Source: Enterococcus aquimarinus (GTDB taxonomy: Bacteria; Bacillota; Bacilli; Lactobacillales; Enterococcaceae). From it: 64,000 nt of DNA. Under the pieces are notes generated by a model. That model was not told the origin of the DNA. It worked only from the letters and a program-made list of their open reading frames with translations, and made no database searches. Location: the NCBI RefSeq assembly GCF_001885765.1, contig NZ_JXKD01000001.1:186001-250000 (forward strand), in the 5' to 3' direction. The translations under genes and the position numbers were made by a program. Shown in pieces: positions 56,549 through 64,000 of the stretch. Position 1 is the stretch's first letter; each line of letters starts with the position of its first letter.

Positions 56549-57292
56549 TTATTTTGCTTCTTGTAAGACTTTGGTGCTTTCAATTGTTACAGGATCAACA
56601 GGGGTTGAAACTTCGCTGCCGTTACTTGTTACTTCTGCTTGCGCAATTTTATCGACCACATCCATGCCTTCAATTACTTGTCCAAAGACGGTATAGTTGC
56701 CATCTAACGATTTAGCGCCACCATTTTTGTAGGCTTCGATAATTCTTTCAGGAGTGAATTGAATAGCCATGCCGTCTGATTGATCTTCAGTCCCTTGTAC
56801 GATGAAGAATTGACTACCTTGACTATCTAGTGCTTGGGCGCGTGCCATCGATAACGCTCCTCTGATATGATACAGTTGGTTGGAAATTTCTACTTCAAAA
56901 CCTTCACCCCAGATACTTTCACCGCCCATACCAGTACCTTCAGGATCACCGCCTTGAATCATAAAACCTTCAATGACGCGATGAAACGGCGTACCATCGT
57001 AGTAACCATCTTTTGCATGAGTGACAAAATTTTCCACAGCTTTTGGAGCGATTTCTGGGAATAGTTTTACCGTAATCACACCAGCAGTTGTTGTTAATTC
57101 AACGACACTTTCATTTTCTTTGATTTCAGTGTCTAGTTGTGGAAGTTCCAATTGACTTAAATCTTCTCTAGTTGATTCACTTGTTGAAGTTTCGCTAGAG
57201 GACGTAGAATCCGAATTATTAGTAGTGCATGCTGCAAGGGAAAGCGTTGTAAGAATTGTTGTTGAAAGTAAAATTAATCGTTTGTAGGTCAT
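56549..57292 (-). CDS. Cyclophilin-type peptidyl-prolyl isomerase, lipoprotein
   Basis: 247 residues. Lipoprotein signal with lipobox LAAC (Cys21), Ser/Thr-rich linker (about 22-65), then a cyclophilin domain with KLFPEIAPKAVENFVTHAKDGYYDGTPFHRVI and MIQGGDPEGTGMGGES. Lipid-anchored outside the membrane, it should help fold exported proteins by proline isomerisation. This is distinct from the parvulin PrsA, which is not seen here. It is monocistronic. Confidence 0.93.
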   Translation of the reverse strand: MTYKRLILLSTTILTTLSLAACTTNNSDSTSSSETSTSESTREDLSQLELPQLDTEIKENESVVELTTTAGVITVKLFPEIAPKAVENFVTHAKDGYYDGTPFHRVIEGFMIQGGDPEGTGMGGESIWGEGFEVEISNQLYHIRGALSMARAQALDSQGSQFFIVQGTEDQSDGMAIQFTPERIIEAYKNGGAKSLDGNYTVFGQVIEGMDVVDKIAQAEVTSNGSEVSTPVDPVTIESTKVLQEAK

Positions 57293-57524
57293 ATTTATTT
57301 CGTTCCTTTCTCAGCTGAATCTGTTTCATCATATCAAATATCACTATCCTTGAGAAGTAGCTAAATATGAAAATACGATGACTTTTCTTTTTTATTAGGA
57401 AAATAGGGCGTAACAATCAGTAAAAGAGGGAAATAAGTTATAATATAGTTATTGAAAGTCTAGAATGATATTCGATCAAAACTTCCAACACACACTGGCA
57501 GTGAATAAAGGAGCAAAATGTAAA

Positions 57525-58064
57525 ATGAATCAAATTATTGTGATTGTCGGCCCAAGCGGTAGTGGGAAAACCCATCTCTCTAAAGAATTAGCGTCCCATG
57601 GAATTCCAAAATGTATTACAGCCACGACTCGTTCACCGAGAGAATCAGAAGGCGAAGTCGATGGACGTGATTATTATTTTCTATCGAAATCAGCGTTTGA
57701 AGCGACGGATTTTATTGAAACAACGACGTACCATGGGAATTATTATGGATTACCCGTGAAAGAAGTAACAAAAAAATTAGAAGAAGCTGGCGTTATACAC
57801 GTTGTGGTTGAAAAAAATGGGGCTAAAGCATTGAAAAAAGCCTTTCCTAATGAAACGAAAATTATTTTCTTACCAATTACAGAAGAACGGATGCGCACCA
57901 GGATGTTACAACGCGGTGATAGTCCGTTACAAGTTGAACAACGAATTATCCATGCAAAGGAAACCGGAGAATTTGAGCCACCTGAGCAAGTTGATTTCAT
58001 TTATGATGTCTTTGGAAGCAGTCAATTGAGCGATATACTTGAATTTATTACTCAAAATAATTAA
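57525..58064 (+). CDS. Guanylate-kinase-like P-loop protein
   Basis: 179 residues, shorter than canonical Gmk (about 205). P-loop GPSGSGKTHLSKEL and the GMP-binding TTRSPRESEGEVDGRDYYFLS are kept, as is RMLQRGDSP in the lid. In the middle it reads VVVEKNGAKALK instead of the usual DVQGA. It is therefore probably a Gmk paralogue, active or specialised, not the essential Gmk. The start is ATG 57525 after AAAGGAG (spacing about 11); the longer frame has no site. Confidence 0.8.
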   Translation: MNQIIVIVGPSGSGKTHLSKELASHGIPKCITATTRSPRESEGEVDGRDYYFLSKSAFEATDFIETTTYHGNYYGLPVKEVTKKLEEAGVIHVVVEKNGAKALKKAFPNETKIIFLPITEERMRTRMLQRGDSPLQVEQRIIHAKETGEFEPPEQVDFIYDVFGSSQLSDILEFITQNN

Positions 58065-58091
58065 TCACGCTTTTTTTGGTGAACTAACATT

Positions 58092-58142
58092 GAAAGGGGC
58101 TTCTTTCTTATGAGAATAGGATTTGAAGAAAGCCTCTTTTTT
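58092..58142 (+). terminator. Terminator after the guanylate-kinase-like gene
   Basis: Imperfect stem GAAAGGGGCTTCTTTC/GAAGAAAGCCTCTTTT followed by a T run, upstream of the MupG-like gene's promoter (TATAAT 58175-58180). Confidence 0.75.
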
Positions 58143-58227
58143 CATTAATCATGGACCCCAACTAATTGATTTGTTATAATTAAAGCGGTTTATTGATTAC
58201 ACATCACTTTAGGAGGATTTTATAACA

Positions 58228-59319
58228 ATGGGGAAATTAGGGATTTCGATCTATCCAGAGCGTTCGACATATGAAAAGGATAAAGCGTACTTAGACTTAG
58301 CGCATCAGTATGGATTTAAACGAGTATTTACGAGTTTGTTACAAATTACAGAAGATAAAGAAAAAGTTTTAGCAGATTTTAAAAAGGTCGTCGATTATGC
58401 GAATGCCTTAAATATGGAAGTAATGGTAGATATTAATCCTGACTTGTTTGCTCAACTCGAGATTTCATACGACGATTTGTCTTTCTTTGATGAAATGGGC
58501 GCTTACGGAGTCCGTTTGGATTTAGGGTTTACTGGCGCGGAAGAAGCTCGCATGACACGTAATCCTTATAATATTAAAATCGAAATTAACATGAGCCAAG
58601 GAACAAGTTATGTTGATAATATTATGGCATACTCACCGAATACCGAAAATTTACTAGGGTCACATAATTTCTATCCGCATCGTTATACTGGACTAGAATA
58701 TAATCACTTCGTGGCTTGTTCGGAAAAATTTAGAAAATACAATTTGAATACGATGGCTTTTGTGAATTCTCATGCCGCAACTTTCGGACCTTGGCCGACA
58801 CAAGATGGTCTATGTTCTCTTGAAGACCACCGCGATTTAGCGATTGGGACACAAGTGAAGCATCTATTACTAACCGGTTTAATTGATGATATCTCAATTG
58901 GAAACGCTTATGCCTCTGAAGAAGAATTAAAAGCAATGGCAGAAGCCTTTTACTCGCCGTATCCTGCACTAAAAGTCGTGCCAGAAGCAAGCATCACTGA
59001 AAACGAGCGCATTTGTTTATTTGATAATCGCCATAGTTATCGTGGGGATCGTTCGGCTTACATGTTGCGTTCAACAATGACTCGTGTGATTTATAAAGAC
59101 AAGGAATTTCCGCCTCACACGACGCGTGACATCGTAAGAGGAGACGTCTTAATCGATAATGTCGGCTACGGTCAATATAAAGGAGAAACACAGATTGCGC
59201 TTAAAGCAATGAAAAATGATGGGCGTGTTAATGTTGTCGGACACATTTCACCAGATGAGCAATTCTTATTAGATTATTTAAAACCTTGGTCGAGTTTTAA
59301 ATTAGTTGAAGTCAAATAA
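58228..59319 (+). CDS. MupG/DUF871-family TIM-barrel protein
   Basis: 363 residues, full-length for DUF871. The start KLGISIYPERSTYEKDKAYL and the GVRLDLGFTG, ASHNFYPHRYTGLEYNHF-like (GSHNFYPHRYTGL) and PTQDGLCSLEDHR stretches are family hallmarks. In Staphylococcus MupG hydrolyses MurNAc-6-phosphate-GlcNAc in cell-wall sugar recycling. Here no murQ, murP or PTS gene is adjacent, so the substrate is less certain. GGAGG lies before the ATG, and it stands alone between terminators. Confidence 0.85.
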   Translation: MGKLGISIYPERSTYEKDKAYLDLAHQYGFKRVFTSLLQITEDKEKVLADFKKVVDYANALNMEVMVDINPDLFAQLEISYDDLSFFDEMGAYGVRLDLGFTGAEEARMTRNPYNIKIEINMSQGTSYVDNIMAYSPNTENLLGSHNFYPHRYTGLEYNHFVACSEKFRKYNLNTMAFVNSHAATFGPWPTQDGLCSLEDHRDLAIGTQVKHLLLTGLIDDISIGNAYASEEELKAMAEAFYSPYPALKVVPEASITENERICLFDNRHSYRGDRSAYMLRSTMTRVIYKDKEFPPHTTRDIVRGDVLIDNVGYGQYKGETQIALKAMKNDGRVNVVGHISPDEQFLLDYLKPWSSFKLVEVK

Positions 59320-59320
59320 C

Positions 59321-59374
59321 ATCATAAGAGGAGGAATGGTAAATCAACCGTTCCTCCTCTTATGATATTTTTTT
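59321..59374 (+). terminator. Terminator of the MupG-like gene
   Basis: A 16-bp perfect stem (59321-59336 with 59351-59366) and a run of T follow the stop. The T run abuts the next promoter's TTGACA. Confidence 0.9.
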
Positions 59375-59401
59375 GACAAAAAAAGGTTAACTAGGTTATT
59401 A
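59373..59401 (+). promoter_or_regulatory. Candidate obg promoter
   Basis: TTGACA (59373-59378), 17-bp spacer, TTATTA (59396-59401), about 140 bp upstream of obg. The -35 is consensus, the -10 only fair. Confidence 0.55.
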
Positions 59402-59539
59402 TTATGTAAACTAAACGGTCATTATCAATGAAATATCTGGTTTTCGTTACGAAATGATAGACAAACGGCCGATTGGTAGGTACAATAAATAAGACTTTTA
59501 TGCTGGATAGTTAGTAGTAGATAGATAGGAGGACAAAAT

Positions 59540-60853
59540 ATGTCCATGTTTTTAGATCAAGTAACAATCGATGTTAAAGCCGGTAGCGGTGGCGACGGGA
59601 TGGTGGCGTTTCGTCGCGAAAAATATGTTCCAAATGGTGGCCCAGCTGGGGGCGATGGTGGTAAAGGGGGATCCGTTGTTTTAGTTGTTGATGAGGGTTT
59701 ACGAACCTTAATGGATTTTCGTTTTAATCGTCATTTCCGAGCAGATCCAGGAGAACACGGAATGAGTAAAAGTATGCACGGACGTGGGGCAGAAGATACG
59801 TACATTAAAGTCCCGCAAGGAACCACTGTTCGCGATGCTGAGACAGGTGCATTACTGGGAGACTTAATTGAGCACGGAGAAAGCTTAGTGATTGCCCAAG
59901 GTGGCCGTGGCGGACGAGGCAACACTCGTTTTGCATCACCAGCCAATCCTGCGCCTGAGTTAGCTGAAAATGGGGAACCAGGACAAGAACGTAAAATCGA
60001 ATTAGAACTAAAAGTTTTAGCCGACGTTGGATTAGTTGGATTCCCTTCAGTTGGGAAATCGACGTTATTATCCGTGATTTCTTCTGCAAGACCTAAAATT
60101 GGTGCGTATCACTTCACAACGCTTGTACCAAACTTAGGAATGGTTCATATTCCAGATGGCCGCAGCTTTGTTGTGGCTGATTTACCCGGCTTAATTGAAG
60201 GCGCGTCACAAGGTGTTGGACTTGGAACGCAATTCTTACGTCATATTGAGCGAACGCGTGTCATCTTACATATGATTGATATGAGTGGGATGGAAGGTCG
60301 TGATCCATACGAAGATTACGTAGCGATTAATAATGAATTAAGAACGCATAACTTACGTTTATTAGAGCGACCGCAATTAATTGTGGCCAATAAAATGGAT
60401 ATGCCAGATGCGGAAGAGAATTTAAAAAAATTCAAAGAACAACTGGCAAAAGAGCAAGAGGATGAATTTGCGGAGCCAATTCCAGTGTTTCCGATTTCAG
60501 GGGTTTCTAGAAAAGGAATTGATGCTTTACTAAGTGCCACAGCTGACTGGTTGGAAGTGACACCGGAATTCCCTCTTTATGAAGAAGAAATCGATCAAGA
60601 CGTTGTGGAATATAACTTTGTTGACGATGAACCGGAATTTACAATTGAGCGTCAACCGGATACTTCATGGGTTTTATATGGTGATAAATTAGAGAAACTC
60701 TTCAAAATGACGAACTTTGATCATGATGAAACGGCCATGCGTTTTGCCCGTCAATTACGCTCAATGGGTGTCGATGAAGCCTTACGAGCACGTGGAGCAA
60801 AAGATGGCGATATCGTTCGCATTGGAGAATTTGAATTCGAATTTGTTGAATAA
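59540..60853 (+). CDS. obg: GTPase Obg (CgtA)
   Basis: 437 residues. Glycine-rich Obg fold at the N-terminus (about 1-158, [13 protein letters not shown]), G domain (G1 [10 protein letters not shown]3 [10 protein letters not shown]4 NKMD), and C-terminal OCT domain (about 360-430). Essential GTPase linking 50S assembly, stress and growth. GGAGG lies before the ATG. Own promoter and terminator flank it. Confidence 0.97.
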   Translation: MSMFLDQVTIDVKAGSGGDGMVAFRREKYVPNGGPAGGDGGKGGSVVLVVDEGLRTLMDFRFNRHFRADPGEHGMSKSMHGRGAEDTYIKVPQGTTVRDAETGALLGDLIEHGESLVIAQGGRGGRGNTRFASPANPAPELAENGEPGQERKIELELKVLADVGLVGFPSVGKSTLLSVISSARPKIGAYHFTTLVPNLGMVHIPDGRSFVVADLPGLIEGASQGVGLGTQFLRHIERTRVILHMIDMSGMEGRDPYEDYVAINNELRTHNLRLLERPQLIVANKMDMPDAEENLKKFKEQLAKEQEDEFAEPIPVFPISGVSRKGIDALLSATADWLEVTPEFPLYEEEIDQDVVEYNFVDDEPEFTIERQPDTSWVLYGDKLEKLFKMTNFDHDETAMRFARQLRSMGVDEALRARGAKDGDIVRIGEFEFEFVE

Positions 60854-60858
60854 AGCCG

Positions 60859-60889
60859 AAAGATTGGAGCGAAAGTTCCAATCTTTTTT
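60859..60889 (+). terminator. obg terminator
   Basis: A 10-bp stem (60859-60868 with 60877-60886), loop of eight, followed by TTTT. Confidence 0.8.
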
Positions 60890-60969
60890 GCTTTTTATAG
60901 TTAGTAAACATGTTCTTTTTTTCGTTTTATTGGTAAGATGAGAGTAACAGAAGAAAAGAGGGATGTCAG

Positions 60970-61521
60970 ATGACTAAAAGAGTGATTGTGGTAAATTTTG
61001 AAGTAAGTTCTCAAGCGTACCAAGCATTTTCAAATGTCAAAAAAGCCCATATCGAACGGAAAATAAAAGGCGAGCAAATGGCTGTGGTGACGCATAAAAA
61101 TGAAGGTACCCACCATTTTAAAGTAGAAGATTTTATCGATTTTACCGGAACAAACAAAACGTCACGTGGAGGAATGATTGGAATGCTTCTAGGAATTGTT
61201 GCAGGCCCGCTAGCGATGATGCTAGGTTGGTTCGGTGGCAGTATGATTGGGGCATCCCAAGACGCGCAGGAGATTAAGCGTGCTAATACGATTTTTGAAT
61301 TACTTAGTCGCGAAATTGGCGAGGGCGATACCGGATTGATTGTGATTGCAGAAGAAGAAGACAATCGAGTGTTAAATCAATTATTAACGTATGATTTAGC
61401 GGGTCGGATTCATCGTTTTGATTATGAAGAAGTCGAAGCTGAACTAAAAACTGTTAAAGATATTGAGGAAACAACAAAAGAAAATGCTAAAAAAGTCTGG
61501 GAAGCGAATCATCCTGAGTAA
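60970..61521 (+). CDS. DUF1269-like membrane-associated protein
   Basis: 183 residues. A central glycine-rich hydrophobic hairpin (about 65-95, GGMIGMLLGIVAGPLAMMLG) is flanked by soluble alpha/beta segments, with an acidic helical tail (EVEAELKTVKDIEETTKENAKK). The layout fits the DUF1269/stress-related family. GAGGGA lies before the ATG. Rnz follows after 39 bp, so they may share a message. Function unknown. Confidence 0.7.
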   Translation: MTKRVIVVNFEVSSQAYQAFSNVKKAHIERKIKGEQMAVVTHKNEGTHHFKVEDFIDFTGTNKTSRGGMIGMLLGIVAGPLAMMLGWFGGSMIGASQDAQEIKRANTIFELLSREIGEGDTGLIVIAEEEDNRVLNQLLTYDLAGRIHRFDYEEVEAELKTVKDIEETTKENAKKVWEANHPE

Positions 61522-61560
61522 GTAAATGAGTTGAAAATTAATAGAAAGTTAGGTTTATCT

Positions 61561-62502
61561 ATGGAATTAGAATTTTTAGGAACAGGTGCGGGTGTTCCCG
61601 CTAAACACCGGAATGTTAGTAGTATTGCGTTAAAATTACTGGATGAATGCAATGCTGTTTGGCTGTTTGATTGTGGTGAAGGAACACAATTACAAATATT
61701 ACGGACGACAATTCGACCACGCAAGATCGAGAAAATTTTTATTACTCATTTACATGGTGATCATATCTTCGGGTTACCTGGTTTGATTAGTAGTCGTTCA
61801 TTTCAAGGTGGTTCAGACGCCTTAGAAATTTATGGTCCAAAAGGGATTCAAGAGTGGATTCAAACCTCGCTACGTTTGTCTAAAACACGTTTGAGTTATC
61901 CAATAAAATTTATTGAAATACAAGAAGATGGTTTGCTCTTTGAAGATAATCAGTTTCAAGTGTATTGTCAGAAATTAGAACACGGGATTGACAGTTACGG
62001 ATATCGAGTGGTTGAAGCAGATCATGTGGGAGAATTACAAGTCGATCAGTTACAGGAATTAGGGATTAAACCGGGTCCGATCTTTGGTAAAATTAAACAA
62101 GGGCACCAAGTGACGTTAGACGATGGCCGTGTCATAGATGGTAAAAATTACATTGGCGAGTCAAAAAAAGGGCGAATTGTTACGATTTTAGGGGATACGA
62201 GGAAAACAAGCCAATCAATCGAGTTGGCACGTGATGCAGATGTTTTAGTCCATGAGAGTACATTCAATAAAAACGAAGCGAAATTAGCGCGTGCTTACTA
62301 TCATTCAACAACGCATGATGCCGCCGAAGTTGCCAAAGCAGCTCAAGTCGACAAATTAATTTTAACGCATATCAGTGCGCGTTATTTAGGAAAAGACGTG
62401 GAAGAGCTTCAAAGTGAAGCAAAAGAAATTTTTGAAAACGTCTGGGTAGCAAAAGATTTCTATACGCTTGATATTCCCTTAAAGAAAAAGGAGGCTCTCT
62501 AG
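61561..62502 (+). CDS. rnz: Ribonuclease Z
   Basis: 313 residues, usual length. Start [20 protein letters not shown], zinc motif THLHGDH, later GDTRKT and THISARY. It cuts pre-tRNA 3' trailers, chiefly for tRNAs lacking an encoded CCA. The frame extends 30 bp upstream (TTG 61531), but the conserved N-terminus begins at ATG 61561. The following SDR gene begins one base after its stop. Confidence 0.95.
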   Translation: MELEFLGTGAGVPAKHRNVSSIALKLLDECNAVWLFDCGEGTQLQILRTTIRPRKIEKIFITHLHGDHIFGLPGLISSRSFQGGSDALEIYGPKGIQEWIQTSLRLSKTRLSYPIKFIEIQEDGLLFEDNQFQVYCQKLEHGIDSYGYRVVEADHVGELQVDQLQELGIKPGPIFGKIKQGHQVTLDDGRVIDGKNYIGESKKGRIVTILGDTRKTSQSIELARDADVLVHESTFNKNEAKLARAYYHSTTHDAAEVAKAAQVDKLILTHISARYLGKDVEELQSEAKEIFENVWVAKDFYTLDIPLKKKEAL

Positions 62503-62503
62503 T

Positions 62504-63292
62504 ATGAGATTAACGAACAAAATTGTACTCGTTACGGGTGGATCGACAGGTTTAGGTGAAGCAATTTGCTATGAAGCAGCGAAACAAGGGGCGATTGTCA
62601 TTGTGAGCGCGCGTCGAATGGAATTAATTCAAAAAGTAAAAGACCGTTGCCAAGTACTGAGTCAAAAAGAAGCCTATGCTTTTCCAGTCGATCTAGAAAG
62701 TGCGGATAGTATAAAAACGCTTATCCAATCAATTAAAGAAACCGTTGGAGTGGTAGATATTGTTGTTAATAATGCCGGTTTTGGGATTTTTGAAGATTTT
62801 ATTGATTTTGATTTGGAAAAAGCCCGAAAAATGTTTGAAGTCAATCTCTTTGGTATGATGTACTTAACACAAGCTTTAGCAATTGACATGTTACCGCATC
62901 AAAAGGGACATTTTATCAATATTGCTTCGATGGCCGGAAAAATGGCGACGCCTAAATCGACAGTCTATTCCGCAACAAAATATGCCGTGATTGGTTTCTC
63001 TAATGCCTTAAGATTAGAATTAAAACCGTTTAATATTTATGTCACAACTGTTAATCCTGGACCAATTCAAACGAATTTCTTTGATTTAGCCGATCCTACC
63101 GGGGATTATTTATCAACCATCAATCAATTTGTGTTGGATCCTCAAAAACTAGCCAAAGAAATCGTAAAAAGTATGAATACACCGAAACGTGAAATTAATC
63201 GTCCGCATATCATGTCGGCGGCTGCTCATTTTTATCAGTTATTTCCGCGCCTAGGAGATTATTTGGCCGGTGGAATCTTTAATAAAAAATAG
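62504..63292 (+). CDS. Short-chain dehydrogenase/reductase, YqjQ-like
   Basis: 262 residues. TGGSTGLGEA nucleotide loop (about 10-19), NNAGFG, catalytic Ser and YSATKYA (Tyr-x3-Lys) near 155. Classical SDR with no substrate hint. It is in an rnz-sdr-lapA-recJ run; GGAGG six bases upstream is inside the rnz tail. Conserved linkage to rnz suggests old neighbours, not shared chemistry. Confidence 0.9.
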   Translation: MRLTNKIVLVTGGSTGLGEAICYEAAKQGAIVIVSARRMELIQKVKDRCQVLSQKEAYAFPVDLESADSIKTLIQSIKETVGVVDIVVNNAGFGIFEDFIDFDLEKARKMFEVNLFGMMYLTQALAIDMLPHQKGHFINIASMAGKMATPKSTVYSATKYAVIGFSNALRLELKPFNIYVTTVNPGPIQTNFFDLADPTGDYLSTINQFVLDPQKLAKEIVKSMNTPKREINRPHIMSAAAHFYQLFPRLGDYLAGGIFNKK

Positions 63293-63303
63293 GAGTGGTC
63301 AGA

Positions 63304-63624
63304 ATGAAAAATCAGTGGCGATTATATCTAGGCTTATTTTTTACTTTTATGATGATTGTTTTTGCTATTTTGAATAATCAGACAGTCTCTATTAGTTTTG
63401 GTTTCACGACTTTCAGTGGTCCGCTTATTTTAGTCGTATTTGGTTCTGTCTTTATCGGTGCTTTGATTGTTTCTTTAATGGTCACGGGAAGTTATTGGCG
63501 ACAAAATAAAGAAATAAAACAATTAAAAAAACAAATTACAGCATTAAAAGTGACAAATCAACAACAAGTACAGACACCGTTAGTAGATGATGTAACACAT
63601 GATGGGCACTATCCGGAAGAATAA
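63304..63624 (+). CDS. LapA-domain small membrane protein
   Basis: 106 residues. Two membrane helices (about 7-25 and 40-62) separated by an NNQTVSISFGFTTFSGPL stretch, then a lysine-rich helical segment (QNKEIKQLKKQITALK) and acidic end. This is the layout of PF06305 (LapA). ATG 63304 follows GGAG; role unknown, perhaps in envelope assembly. Confidence 0.82.
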   Translation: MKNQWRLYLGLFFTFMMIVFAILNNQTVSISFGFTTFSGPLILVVFGSVFIGALIVSLMVTGSYWRQNKEIKQLKKQITALKVTNQQQVQTPLVDDVTHDGHYPEE

Positions 63625-63642
63625 CTTTTAAAGATTTATTAT

Positions 63643-63679
63643 AAAAGAGCCTTCTCTGAAGAGAAGACTCTTCTTTTTT
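63643..63679 (+). terminator. Terminator before recJ
   Basis: Interrupted stem AAGAG..TTCTC / GAGAA..CTCTT with TGAA loop and a T run, separating recJ from the LapA-like gene. TATAAT (63694-63699) is a possible recJ -10. Confidence 0.65.
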
Positions 63680-63720
63680 GTGAAGTGCTTTGTTATAATT
63701 GATAAGTTAGGAGTGATGAA

Positions 63721-64000
63721 GTGAAAGCAGCAAAATATGATTGGCAGATGCCAAAGATAGAGGAACCTACGCCTTCTTTTGTTGAAGCAAGCGAAGCGTA
63801 TCAACTCTCTCCTGTTTTAGCACAATTACTATGGAATCGCGGAATAAAAACAAAGGAAGCTCTCCACCGATTCATCCAACCGGAAATGACGGATCTACAT
63901 GATCCTTATTTACTTTACGATATGGAAAAAGTGATTGAGCGCCTGCATGAGGCGGTCATCGCAGAAGAGCATATCGTCATTTACGGGGATTACGATGCAG
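63721..64000 (+). CDS. recJ: Single-strand-specific exonuclease RecJ, 5' end only
   Basis: The frame opens at GTG 63721, seven bases after GGAG, and runs off the window. The visible 93 residues begin VKAAKYDWQMPKI, contain the SPVLAQLLWNRGIKT helix, and end in HIVIYGDYDA, the start of the DHH motif I (YGDYDADG). RecJ degrades single strands 5' to 3' in RecF-type recombination and mismatch repair. It stands after rnz, sdr and lapA in the common Firmicute order. Confidence 0.92.
   Translation, partial: MKAAKYDWQMPKIEEPTPSFVEASEAYQLSPVLAQLLWNRGIKTKEALHRFIQPEMTDLHDPYLLYDMEKVIERLHEAVIAEEHIVIYGDYDA

Overview
The window is chromosomal DNA from a low-GC Gram-positive bacterium. The gene set points to Lactobacillales, most like Enterococcaceae (Enterococcus, Vagococcus and relatives). 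The evidence is RexAB-type helicase-nuclease genes, a CtsR box on clpB, a Firmicute LexA box, FabT operators, a fused rph-rdgB gene, Mga-family regulators and an Ebp-like sortase-assembled pilus locus. Spacing is dense, Shine-Dalgarno sites are strong, and many genes start with TTG or GTG. I saw no tRNA, rRNA, CRISPR array, insertion sequence, integrase or replication origin.

Layout. 1-3150: end of a flippase-like membrane protein, then clpB. 3195-9752 (minus strand): AI-2E-type transporter, an SOS-controlled Y-family polymerase/YolD operon, a membrane-anchored nuclease and lepA. 9907-18512: Eis-like acetyltransferase, nucleoside deoxyribosyltransferase, a first Mga-like regulator, a small acidic protein, an ECF S-component, queG, an M28 peptidase and thrC. 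18569-28666: the accessory region, with a second Mga-like regulator divergent from a five-gene pilus operon (vWA tip adhesin, small minor pilin, major pilin, two class C sortases). 28710-30210: two small unknown proteins and an HMA protein/FNR-like regulator pair behind an FNR box. 30525-35498: two unknowns, tig, clpX, engB and small genes. 35525-45345: membrane proteins, signal peptidase I, rexB and rexA. 45342-50461: T-box-controlled pheST, and trpS. 50668-54808: murI, rph-rdgB, a YfcE-type phosphodiesterase, a CbpB-like CBS protein and mscS. 55028-56423: divergent fabI and fabZ/fabN with two FabT boxes. 56549-64000: cyclophilin lipoprotein, guanylate-kinase-like protein, MupG-like protein, obg, unknown membrane protein, RNase Z, short-chain dehydrogenase, LapA-like protein and the start of recJ.

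How it fits together. Most of the window is conserved housekeeping DNA: proteolysis, translation, recombination, envelope and lipid synthesis. The pilus region is the accessory part. Its Mga-like regulator probably drives the operon, the minor and major pilins carry pilin-type YPK lysines, all three structural proteins carry LPxTG signals, and the tandem sortases would polymerise them. The most unusual feature is that both sortases carry an extra domain of about 90 residues after their second membrane segment. It looks like a pilin Cna-B/SpaA fold, and the predicted topology puts it in the cytoplasm. Two large hairpins separate the pilin genes from the sortase genes.

Limits. All calls come from reading the sequence and translations; no database search, alignment or folding program was run. 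Family names rest on motifs and remembered family features. Promoters and operators are pattern matches.
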